The notes beneath the pieces were generated by a model that saw only the letters and a program-made list of their open reading frames with translations, did no database searches and had not been told where the DNA came from. Below, one piece after another: positions 1 through 5,689 of a stretch of DNA of 6,005 bases. The stretch is from contig CAJWZG010000172.1 in the NCBI GenBank assembly GCA_913049565.1, positions 1 to 6,005 of the forward strand, given 5' to 3'. The DNA comes from an uncultured Gammaproteobacteria bacterium. Lineage in GTDB: Bacteria; Pseudomonadota; Gammaproteobacteria; Pseudomonadales; Azotimanducaceae_A. The position numbers were made by a program, and so were the translations under genes. Each line of letters opens with the position of its first letter. The stretch's first letter is position 1.

Positions 1-323
1 ATGGCGCAGTAGAACTCTCGAAGAACCTCTTTGAGCGCAGCACCGCCTACTACTCCCAATGTATGGCCCTAGCGCAATCCGCTCAGGAAAAACTCGCGAC
101 GGCGAAAACGCCAGCGGCGTTGGTAGAGCTGCAGAAGGAGTACAGCAAAGAACTGTGGGAGGCTACCAAGGAAAATTATCAGGTGACAGGCGAGATCATG
201 AAAGAGTCCTACGCCAAGTCGAGTGCGCTGATGAAAGAAGCATACGATGGGGCGAAGGATATGATGACGCCGGCATCGACGACAGCGCCCACCAAGACTA
301 AGCCGGTGAAGAGAACCACTTAG
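1..323 (+). CDS. Phasin family protein, 3' part (N-terminus outside the window)
   Basis: The reading frame is open from base 3 to the TAG at 321-323 (106 residues visible), so the gene begins before the window. The ATG at 63 is probably internal, because the residues before it (GAVELSKNLFERSTAYYSQC) continue a phasin-like helix. The visible protein is almost wholly amphipathic helix rich in Ala, Glu and Lys (for example ALVELQKEYSKELWEAT and KESYAKSSALMKEAYDGAKDM), followed by a Thr/Pro/Lys tail. This matches the Phasin_2 family, small proteins that coat polyhydroxyalkanoate granules in the cytoplasm and control their size and number. Family membership rests on pattern recognition of helix composition and motifs. 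PHA storage by this organism is inferred. No PHA synthase or depolymerase gene is visible. Confidence 0.8.
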   Translation, partial: GAVELSKNLFERSTAYYSQCMALAQSAQEKLATAKTPAALVELQKEYSKELWEATKENYQVTGEIMKESYAKSSALMKEAYDGAKDMMTPASTTAPTKTKPVKRTT

Positions 324-362
324 TATTCAACGCGAGCCGATCGAGCTGTGGGTAGGTTGAGA

Positions 363-383
363 CAGATAGTAGGTCTATATCTG
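363..383 (+). other. Small inverted repeat after the phasin gene
   Basis: CAGATA (363-368) and TATCTG (378-383) are perfect 6-bp arms around a 9-nt loop, 40 nt after the phasin stop. It is AT-rich and has no T-run after it, so it is a weak terminator candidate at best. It could equally be chance. Confidence 0.2.
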
Positions 384-433
384 CCATGACCGGATCACGG
401 ACACGCTGAGAAGATCATAATGTTCGCAAAATG

Positions 434-462
434 ACCCTAATATTGGGTAGTCACGCTATAAA
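434..462 (+). promoter_or_regulatory. Possible promoter region of the lipoprotein gene
   Basis: TATAAA at 457-462 is a good -10 match about 75 nt before the lipoprotein start at 538. No good -35 box is present: TGACCC at 432-437 with a 19-nt spacer is the best and is weak. A short dyad, ACCC (434-437) and GGGT (445-448) around a 7-nt AT-rich spacer, lies just upstream and could be a protein binding site. This is a low-confidence call. Confidence 0.25.
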
Positions 463-525
463 ATTCCTTGGAGGGCAGTGCATCAGAGAGTAGGCTGTAA
501 CGGGAAGGGGCGGTTACTGATAAAC

Positions 526-531
526 GAGGAG
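526..531 (+). promoter_or_regulatory. Ribosome binding site that fixes the lipoprotein start at 538
   Basis: GAGGAG lies 6 nt before ATG 538. The longer reading frame beginning at 478 has no comparable site and would put 20 charged or polar residues in front of a lipoprotein signal peptide, so 538 is the start. Confidence 0.8.
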
Positions 532-537
532 TTGTTG

Positions 538-1389
538 ATGAAGAGAACAATTTTATTTGGAGCGGTTCTGCTGGCGGCCGCAGGCTGCGCGAAACAGGAA
601 GAAGTCGCCGCACCGGCACCGGAAGTTGTGGAACCTGCACCCACAGAAACCGCAGCCAACGCACCCGATGCCTACTATGAATATTTGTGGTGTAAGCAAG
701 GAGAGGATTTTTCCCAAGAAAAGATGGCCGAATTTACCGCCGGCTGGAATACGGTGATCGACGGTATGGAGGCGCCAGCGCTTTCAGCTTTCGGGTACAT
801 TCCAAAGGGCTGGGAAACCGAGAACTTTGACGGTCTGTGGGTACTTCGTTGGGAGTCTAAAGACGACAGCGCTGTCGGCTGGGACACTTATGCTGCGTCG
901 GAAGCCGGTCAAGCGCACGATGCGGCCTATGCGTCAGTTTTGACCTGTGGCCAAGAGGTCGGCGCTGATCGATTCGGATTTGCTTCTTACATTCCGCAGC
1001 CAATACCAGCGAGTTTTACTGGTGAGCCAGGCCCTTATTTCCTCAACAACATGTTTTGTTCGTTGAATGAAGGCAAAGAGCCTGCGGATTTGAGAACTGC
1101 CGTGATGGATGGGTTCTTGCCAATGCTAGCATCCGACGCCGAAGCGAACCCCGATTCGAGCTACTGGTTCATGCTTGGCGCCCCGGATTATGAGGTAGAT
1201 CCAGAGGCCTCGTTTGACTTTAATTGGATCAATTACTGGCAGACCGCAGAGGAAGGGGAAGCCTCTTCAGCGGCATTTGCAGCTTCCGAGGAAGGCCAAG
1301 CAATGACGGCAACCTTCAACGAGGTGATGACTTGTCAAGACCCCCAACCTTGGGACGGTTACGTAATACGCTCCAACGCTGCCTCTTAA
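538..1389 (+). CDS. Two-domain lipoprotein of unknown function (paralogue of 4164-4973)
   Basis: A predicted lipoprotein of 283 residues. The signal peptide is MKRTILFGAVLLAAAGC, with the lipidated Cys at 17, followed by a Pro/Ala/Glu-rich linker to about residue 45. Two similar domains follow. Domain 1 (about 47-139) has WCKQGEDFS, then FDGLWVLRWES, then a helix ending VLTC. Domain 2 (about 167-268) has MFCSLNEGK, then FDFNWINYW, then a helix ending VMTC. Both copies share an 'ASE-GQA' stretch after the second tryptophan strand. Cys52/Cys137 and Cys174/Cys266 sit at equivalent places and could form one disulfide per domain. The alternation of strands and helices suggests a ferredoxin-like alpha/beta-barrel fold, which is inference only. 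The protein probably sits at the outer membrane facing the periplasm. I recognise no named family. The gene converges on the esterase gene and is probably transcribed alone. Confidence 0.85.
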   Translation: MKRTILFGAVLLAAAGCAKQEEVAAPAPEVVEPAPTETAANAPDAYYEYLWCKQGEDFSQEKMAEFTAGWNTVIDGMEAPALSAFGYIPKGWETENFDGLWVLRWESKDDSAVGWDTYAASEAGQAHDAAYASVLTCGQEVGADRFGFASYIPQPIPASFTGEPGPYFLNNMFCSLNEGKEPADLRTAVMDGFLPMLASDAEANPDSSYWFMLGAPDYEVDPEASFDFNWINYWQTAEEGEASSAAFAASEEGQAMTATFNEVMTCQDPQPWDGYVIRSNAAS

Positions 1390-1400
1390 GCGAGCTCAGA

Positions 1401-1434
1401 ACCTGCGGTGGTTGGGTTGACTAACCCCGCAGGT
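1401..1434. terminator. Hairpin between convergent genes, possible bidirectional terminator
   Basis: ACCTGCGG (1401-1408) pairs perfectly with CCGCAGGT (1427-1434). GGTT (1410-1413) and AACC (1423-1426) can extend the stem. An alternative inner hairpin is GGGTT-GACT-AACCC. It lies 11 nt after the lipoprotein stop and 31 nt beyond the end of the esterase gene on the other strand, where a shared terminator is expected. Neither side has a clear T-run, so intrinsic termination is plausible but not certain. Confidence 0.55.
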
Positions 1435-1465
1435 GCTTCATCTCAATCCACACCGTTTCGAATCT

Positions 1466-2419
1466 TTAACCTAGCTGCTGCTTCAGATATTGTGCGCAAT
1501 CGCGTACTGCATGGTTCGCAAGTGCTACCACTGCGGTCTGCAGAATGAAGTTATGCATCAAGCCCTCGTAGCAACGATAGGTCGCCGTAACCCCCGCCGC
1601 AGACAACAGTTGACTATATTCTTCACCCTCGTCGCGCAGCGGATCATACTCGGCGGTGATGATGTGAGCAGGCGGCGCGCCGCTTAGCTTCTGCGCTAGG
1701 GCAGGGCAAAGCCTAGGATCCTTTAGGTCGATATCAATATCGCCGAAGTACATGTCGTTGAAAAAATCGATCAATCGCTTGTCGAGGGTTACGCCGCTTG
1801 CCAGCGCTTGGCGCGATGGCGTTGCGAAATTTACCGTGCGGGTGGCCGGATAAATCAACAATTGGCAGGTCGGCATGGGTTCGTTGGCTTTATTGAGTTC
1901 GTTGCAAATCACCGCGGATAAATTGCCCCCGGCACTGTCGCCGCCGATGGCGATTTTATTGGCCTGTAATTGCAACGCTGCTGCGTTGGCGAGAATCCAG
2001 CGAGTCGCCGCGAGGCAATCCTCGACCGCGGCTGGAAACTTGTGCTCGGGTGCCAAACGATAGTCTAGAGCAATCACCGTGACTGATGCCTCGATGGCTA
2101 ACTGACGACATAGACTGTCGTGTGAATCCAAATTGCCAATTGTGAAACCTCCTCCATGAATGAAGATCAGGCCTGGCGCCGCGGCTTGCGATTCTTTCGC
2201 GCGATACACCCTGACCGGTACAACACAGGCGTCGCTTTCGATAGCAGTGTCATAGACCGTGTCGCAGTGCAGGCCTTGGGTTGCCTGCAGCTGCCCCTGC
2301 ATGACATAGCCTGCGCGCAAAACCTCCAAGGGAATGTCGGCCGGGTGCGGTGGGTTAGGATTTGCTGACTTAGCTTGCTCAACGATGACTGTCAGATCAG
2401 GGTCAAGGTTAATGTTCAT
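1466..2419 (-). CDS. Alpha/beta-hydrolase esterase, hormone-sensitive-lipase (HSL, family IV) type
   Basis: A 317-residue carboxylesterase that should hydrolyse short- to medium-chain acyl esters in the cytoplasm; no signal peptide is seen. The family signature is complete. The oxyanion-hole motif HGGGF is at 88-92, followed by DYRLAPEHKFPAAVED at about 119-134. The nucleophile elbow GDSAGGN is at 160-166 with Ser162. The acid is Asp259 in EYDPLRDEG and the base is His289 in GLMHNF. The length is normal for the family. The start is ATG 2419, because a GGAG (2426-2429) lies 6 nt before it; a TTG at 2431 would overlap that site. The gene converges on the upstream lipoprotein gene. A possible 47-residue ORF ends 22 nt before the start. 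The natural substrate cannot be told from the sequence. Confidence 0.93.
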   Translation of the reverse strand: MNINLDPDLTVIVEQAKSANPNPPHPADIPLEVLRAGYVMQGQLQATQGLHCDTVYDTAIESDACVVPVRVYRAKESQAAAPGLIFIHGGGFTIGNLDSHDSLCRQLAIEASVTVIALDYRLAPEHKFPAAVEDCLAATRWILANAAALQLQANKIAIGGDSAGGNLSAVICNELNKANEPMPTCQLLIYPATRTVNFATPSRQALASGVTLDKRLIDFFNDMYFGDIDIDLKDPRLCPALAQKLSGAPPAHIITAEYDPLRDEGEEYSQLLSAAGVTATYRCYEGLMHNFILQTAVVALANHAVRDCAQYLKQQLG

Positions 2420-2425
2420 GTTGTT

Positions 2426-2429
2426 CTCC
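2426..2429 (-). promoter_or_regulatory. Ribosome binding site that fixes the esterase start at 2419
   Basis: On the minus strand GGAG sits 6 nt before ATG 2419. The in-frame TTG four codons further upstream (2429-2431) overlaps this site and is therefore unlikely to be used. Confidence 0.7.
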
Positions 2430-2441
2430 AAAATGCTCGAT

Positions 2442-2585
2442 TTAATGAGCTTGAATTAGGAGGGCCTCACCTGTGAGCTTGTGACCTCCAGCGTTCGCTT
2501 GTAGCCAATGTACGCGAAGTCGCTGCGGCTGTTGCAAATAAAACCAGCGCATCTGAGTCGACTGATGCTCCGCCGTGTTTGACAT
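2442..2585 (-). CDS. Possible small protein (47 residues) upstream of the esterase
   Basis: A short minus-strand ORF begins at ATG 2583-2585 and ends with TAA at 2442-2444, 22 nt before the esterase start. GAGG (2592-2595) lies 6 nt before the ATG, which is acceptable for a ribosome binding site. The predicted peptide starts MSNTAEHQSTQMRWFYLQQ and ends LTGEALLIQAH. It is basic and Gln/Leu/Arg-rich, with no membrane segment and no signal peptide. Its composition looks more protein-like than the other frames here, and its position suggests co-transcription with the esterase. I recognise no family. It could instead be the remaining end of a decayed gene, or chance. Confidence 0.35.
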   Translation of the reverse strand: MSNTAEHQSTQMRWFYLQQPQRLRVHWLQANAGGHKLTGEALLIQAH

Positions 2586-2930
2586 TACCAGCCTCGGGCA
2601 AAGTCCGACTCAATGCTCAAAGCGTACAGCGACGATGACCGCGACATTGTCCGCTCGATCAACGTCGCAACTTGGAATGACGCTTGTCTCACCGATATTA
2701 GCGCCACCACAAGGTTCTTTTTCCCAGCGATCGATTCTGCCACCGGCATTATTTCGGCGAGGTATATGGGCCAATTCCGACGCTGCCAAACACTGGAAGA
2801 CGCCTGCAAATCCAACAAGTTACTTTTGGGTGACAATGGGCTGCGGCAGTAGCAGCCTGTTTGCCGTCGCCTTGACTTAATTCACCTCAGTAGGGAACGT
2901 CCTAGCACTTGCTAAGAAGGTCGTTTCCAT
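2586..2930. other. Stretch with no convincing gene, between divergent transcription units
   Basis: About 345 bases with short overlapping open frames on both strands, none with a good ribosome binding site, a recognisable motif or homology to the neighbours. The best + frame (2613-2852, 79 residues) has a fair first third in codon use but no Shine-Dalgarno sequence. The stretch should hold promoters for the esterase side and for the selenoprotein gene. TTGACT at 2872-2877 resembles a -35 box, but no good -10 lies 16-18 nt after it. Confidence 0.4.
2903..2914. promoter_or_regulatory. Palindrome just upstream of the selenoprotein gene
   Basis: TAGCA-CT-TGCTA is a perfect 5+5 dyad with a 2-nt centre, ending 16 nt before the ATG at 2931 and touching the likely ribosome binding site AAGAAGG (2914-2920). 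It could be an operator or chance. No specific regulator can be named. Confidence 0.2.
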
Positions 2931-4103
2931 ATGTCAGTATTCGGCAAAGATCGCGAAGCATTCGGCAAATTTGCAGCGGGCATGGCGCTCCCGGAATTTG
3001 ACGACTGCAGCTTTAACAAGCCAAAAACCTTGGCCAAAGCCAAGGTCGCCATTGTTACAACAGCGGCTCTGCATCGCGAAGGCGGTGTTTTTGAGCTTGG
3101 CGATAGCGACTACCACTTTGAAACGTTGCCGAGGGACGCGCGTGACTTAAAACTCGGCCACCACAGTGTCAACTTCGATCGTGGTGGGTTCGCGGCCGAT
3201 ATCAACGTCGTGTATCCCATTGATCGCCTCAATCAACTCGCGCATGACGGCATCATCGGAGCGGTGGCGCGGCACCATTATTCGTTTGCGGGCAATCAAT
3301 CCGATGGCGTCACAGAAATTCGCCTCGACTCGGGACCGCAGTGCGCCCAAGAAATGCTCAACGAACAGGTGGATGTCGTGCTACTCACCGGCACGTGACC
3401 CATGTGCCCGCGTACCGTGTGTACGCTTGCTCACGTTTTCGAAGCAGCGGGACTGGCCACCATCGTTGTAACGCCAATGCGGCCAGTGGCCGAGCGCATG
3501 GGAGTGCCGAGAGCCCTCTATACCGATTTTCCGCTGGGTCGTTCGCTGGGCAAGCCGGGCGATCAGCAGTTCCAGTTCGACGTGCTACGCGCTGCATTCG
3601 CACTGCTTGAAGAACCCGAAGGCCCCGTAATTAGGGACTTTCCAGTCAGTGTCGGTTTGGACGAGAGCGAACCCCTACAGTGCCCGCTGCCACCGCGGTT
3701 CAGCGCTGAGCTGCATCCGGCGGTAGATGAGGCACAAGCGCTCAAGGCGGCCTATGACCGAGCGCGTCAAGCAAGCGGCAAAACCTCGCTGGGCATGCGT
3801 ATCAATGCTGAAGAAGTACCTGATGCTCTTGAGAAGTTTGTGCAAATCGCCAACGGCGAGCTCTGGGAGACCCTTGGGTTTTCCGCCGAGTCCATATACG
3901 GCACCGTCCACGATATACGTTGCTATTACGAAGAACTGGCCTGCGAGCTTGCCGAGGGGGCAATTGGGCCTTGGGCGACTGAGGAATGGTTTTACGATCA
4001 AACTCAGGCGGGCGCCATCATTTTGCAGGCGCGACGAGCGATGCGCGATAGCGAGGTGGCACAGTCGGTCTGGTTTGGGTTGGCGCCAGCGGGTAGGTCT
4101 TAG
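2931..4103 (+). CDS. Selenoprotein B-family reductase (glycine/sarcosine/betaine/D-proline reductase family) with in-frame UGA = Sec156
   Basis: One 390-residue protein read through the TGA at 3396-3398. The first part (1-155) has the family's Rossmann-like KVAIVTTAALHREGG, then LGHHSVNFDRGGF-ADINVVYPIDRL and an HYSFAG stretch. It ends VVLLTGT directly before the TGA. The second part continues in the same frame with PMCPRTV, a GLATIVVT strand, then GVPRALYTDFPLGRSLGKPGD (about 192-211), also a family hallmark, and a helical C-terminal part with no clear motif. The redox motif is therefore Sec156-Pro-Met-Cys159; from memory, proteobacterial homologues carry Cys-Pro-x-Cys here. A SECIS-like hairpin follows the TGA. 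A stop codon (2913) lies in frame upstream of ATG 2931, and AAGAAGG (2914-2920) is the likely ribosome binding site. Clostridial relatives are catalytic subunits of amino-acid reductases, but none of their partner subunits is nearby, so the substrate is unknown; a cytoplasmic thiol/selenol redox role is inferred. Confidence 0.88.
3396..3398 (+). other. In-frame TGA read as selenocysteine (Sec156)
   Basis: The codon lies between GGC-ACG and CCC-ATG-TGC, giving Gly-Thr-Sec-Pro-Met-Cys. It replaces the first cysteine of the CPxC motif of Cys-containing homologues, and the frame before and after is conserved family sequence. A sequencing error or nonsense mutation falling at exactly this residue, followed by a hairpin at the right distance, is much less likely than recoding. 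Confidence 0.88.
3404..3434 (+). promoter_or_regulatory. Bacterial SECIS element (SelB-binding hairpin)
   Basis: The upper stem GCGTAC (3410-3415) pairs perfectly with GTACGC (3421-3426) around the loop CGTGT. This makes a 17-nt hairpin that begins 11 nt after the TGA. GTG (3404-3406) and CAC (3432-3434) add a lower stem across an internal loop. The apical loop has G as its second base and contains GU, as expected for recognition by SelB. The loop starts 17 nt after the TGA, within the known bacterial range. It lies wholly inside the coding region, as bacterial SECIS elements do. Confidence 0.8.
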
Positions 4104-4115
4104 AGGTTCGAGTCT

Positions 4116-4148
4116 GATCCTGACGTCGCCAAGTGCACCGTCAGGATC
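4116..4148. terminator. Perfect 10-bp inverted repeat between convergent genes
   Basis: GATCCTGACG (4116-4125) is perfectly complementary to CGTCAGGATC (4139-4148), with a 13-nt loop. It fills most of the 60-bp gap between the selenoprotein stop and the lipoprotein stop on the other strand. It is the expected place for a bidirectional terminator, but no T-run follows on either strand. It may act as an mRNA 3'-end stabiliser or with Rho. Confidence 0.6.
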
Positions 4149-4163
4149 GGCGGCAACTGTTTG

Positions 4164-4973
4164 CTAGCTGCGGATGTTTAATCCAGCAAAGCCAACGACG
4201 TTGCAAGTCGCCATATCGGCCAGCTGCGTCTGCAGCTCGGAGCCTTCAAAGTAGCCAATGCCGTCTGCCTTTTCCTCCGCAGAAGCCCACAAGTCTAACC
4301 AGACAAAGTCGGGCATTGGGTCTGTCTCAAAAGTCGGTGTCAGCAGTACATAGCCGTAGGCGCTTGGCCCATTTTCTGCTTCGTAACCGTTAATGAAGTC
4401 GGTATGTGCTGACTGAAAAACTGCGAAGTCGGCTTCACCTTTGCCCTCGTTGTACGTGCAGAAGTTAAACTCGTTCTCGTAGGTCTCGCCGGTACTCACT
4501 AGCGTCGCCTCGCGTTGTCGAGACAGCTCAAATACATAGGCGTTTGCTTCGTCATAGCTCAAAATACCGGCAGTCGCTTCGGCCCATTTTGGTAGGTCGT
4601 TTGCATTCCAGTAAGACCAGCCGGCATTGCGTGCCTCGACTGACGGCCACATCAGTGCCCAAATGAAATCGAAATCCTCGCTTTCTTGACGCGGGAAAAG
4701 GATGTTTGCGCGGGGAATTTCGTATTCGCCTGCATCAATCATCTCGTTCCACAGGGCGATTTTTTCCATCAGTGCGTCTTGCGAGAAATTTTCACCTGCT
4801 TTGTGCCACACGTACTCTATCACGAGACTGCTCGCTTCGGTTGCGGCCGCTGTAGGGGGTTCTTCCGTGCTTGACGCAGCTATGGGTGCACTAGCCGTCG
4901 GGTCCGTGGATGGCTCGTTGCTGCAACCTGCGAGCATCGAGAAACCCAGCAGGGTTAACATTACGTATTTCAT
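4164..4973 (-). CDS. Two-domain lipoprotein of unknown function (paralogue of 538-1389)
   Basis: A 269-residue predicted lipoprotein. The signal peptide MKYVMLTLLGFSMLAGC has a good lipobox (LAGC) with the lipidated Cys at 17, followed by a Ser/Thr/Pro/Ala linker to about residue 48. Domain 1 (about 51-141) has EYVWHKAGENFSQ and FDFIWALMW. Domain 2 (about 166-259) has FNFCTYNEGKGEADF, DFVWLDLWASAEE and ends MATC. Alignment with the other lipoprotein is clear over the whole length (EYLWCKQGEDFSQ against EYVWHKAGENFSQ; FCSLNEGK against FCTYNEGK; both end IRS or close to it). Domain 2 keeps the cysteine pair (Cys172, Cys257). Domain 1 has lost both (His57 and, by alignment, Tyr140). AGGAA (4980-4984) precedes the ATG by 6 nt. 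The gene follows the GFA gene by 66 bp on the same strand and may share its transcript. Function is unknown, with a periplasm-facing location inferred. Confidence 0.85.
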   Translation of the reverse strand: MKYVMLTLLGFSMLAGCSNEPSTDPTASAPIAASSTEEPPTAAATEASSLVIEYVWHKAGENFSQDALMEKIALWNEMIDAGEYEIPRANILFPRQESEDFDFIWALMWPSVEARNAGWSYWNANDLPKWAEATAGILSYDEANAYVFELSRQREATLVSTGETYENEFNFCTYNEGKGEADFAVFQSAHTDFINGYEAENGPSAYGYVLLTPTFETDPMPDFVWLDLWASAEEKADGIGYFEGSELQTQLADMATCNVVGFAGLNIRS

Positions 4974-5039
4974 AATAAGTTCCTAATTGTTGTCGTTTTT
5001 AGGGCCTGAAAAAGTCTAATACTTGTGAGAGTCAGCTGG

Positions 5040-5633
5040 CTATATATGCTGGGCGTCCATGTACTCAGTGCCGCGAGTCTCCGCCAGCCGTTGTGCGTTC
5101 ATGTCGCCGGTGGATCCTTGTTCATAGAGGCGGGGAAATGCATCGATCAACGTTTGCGACACGCTGCCATAGATCTCGCTGTGCGGGCCGCTAAAGGGCG
5201 GCAAGCTGTCTCTTGAGTCGGCGTCGACGTCATCGACGAAGTGCCGTGCCTGGACTGGCATGGTTGGAGCGGTGCTCATGCCCTGAAACTGAGGAAAATT
5301 CTGGATCTGGGTGATGACGACTTTACCGCCATAAACCACGTGGTCGGTGATGAGGCTAGTGCCGCATGCGGTGCAGTAAATCAGCGTGTTCCGGCTCTCT
5401 GCGAAGCGCTTGGTCACACCGATGTTGTCTAATCCTTTGACCACGGTAAAGTCATTGGCGAGCCAAAGGGTATCGAGCATTTGATGGTCTGGCGGCCGCG
5501 GTCCGCCTTTTGCTTCATGCAGATAGCGAACGCCTGCGGTGCAATCGTTGCAGCAGCACTCTAGGCGCCATAGCTCCGTAGGCTCCTGCCATTGCAGTGC
5601 GGTGGACTCGCACTGGCATTGAATGGTCAGCAT
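5040..5633 (-). CDS. GFA-family (glutathione-dependent formaldehyde-activating enzyme/CENP-V-like) zinc protein
   Basis: A 197-residue protein with the full set of seven zinc-binding cysteines of the GFA (Mss4-like) fold: CQC at 6-8, CCCNDC at 26-31 (ligands Cys26, Cys28, Cys31) and CTAC at 87-90. The usual His in 'CHCxxC' is Cys27 here. The family is named for Gfa of Paracoccus, reported to speed S-hydroxymethylglutathione formation, but most members have no proven activity, so the reaction is unassigned. It is probably cytoplasmic, with no signal peptide. The start is well supported: AGGAGG (5638-5643) lies 4 nt before the ATG. It follows the SGNH hydrolase gene by 56 bp and precedes the lipoprotein gene by 66 bp on the same strand, so the three may form a loose operon. 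The region after about residue 150 is less typical of the family. Confidence 0.88.
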   Translation of the reverse strand: MLTIQCQCESTALQWQEPTELWRLECCCNDCTAGVRYLHEAKGGPRPPDHQMLDTLWLANDFTVVKGLDNIGVTKRFAESRNTLIYCTACGTSLITDHVVYGGKVVITQIQNFPQFQGMSTAPTMPVQARHFVDDVDADSRDSLPPFSGPHSEIYGSVSQTLIDAFPRLYEQGSTGDMNAQRLAETRGTEYMDAQHI

Positions 5634-5689
5634 GTCGCCTCCTGATTGCGGTTATTGCTTGCCGCCAGCTAACGATTTATATCTTTTTA

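Noticed and set aside
478..537. 20-codon N-terminal extension of the first lipoprotein
   Set aside because: It would precede a complete lipoprotein signal peptide, and the only good ribosome binding site serves ATG 538.
2585..2836. An 83-residue minus-strand ORF upstream of the small ORF
   Set aside because: No ribosome binding site or recognisable domain; it overlaps competing frames and ends in a different phase from the 47-residue ORF.
2613..2852. A 79-residue + strand ORF
   Set aside because: No ribosome binding site, no recognisable motif, and overlapping open frames on the other strand of equal quality; not enough support to call a gene.
2872..2900. TTGACT as the -35 box of a promoter for the selenoprotein gene
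   Set aside because: No -10-like sequence at 16-18 nt spacing.
2931..3398. A pseudogene or true nonsense mutation at the TGA
   Set aside because: The stop falls exactly at a redox Cys position, the frame continues intact for 233 codons, and a SECIS-like hairpin follows at the right distance.
3402..4103. A separate gene starting at ATG 3402
   Set aside because: The ATG lies within the redox motif, has no ribosome binding site, and the protein would lack the N-terminal half of its family; it is the 3' part of the selenoprotein gene.
4990..5024. Terminator between the GFA gene and the second lipoprotein gene (minus-strand AAGT-ATTAG-ACTTTTT)
   Set aside because: The stem is only 4 AT-rich base pairs, so it is too weak to call even though a short T-run follows.
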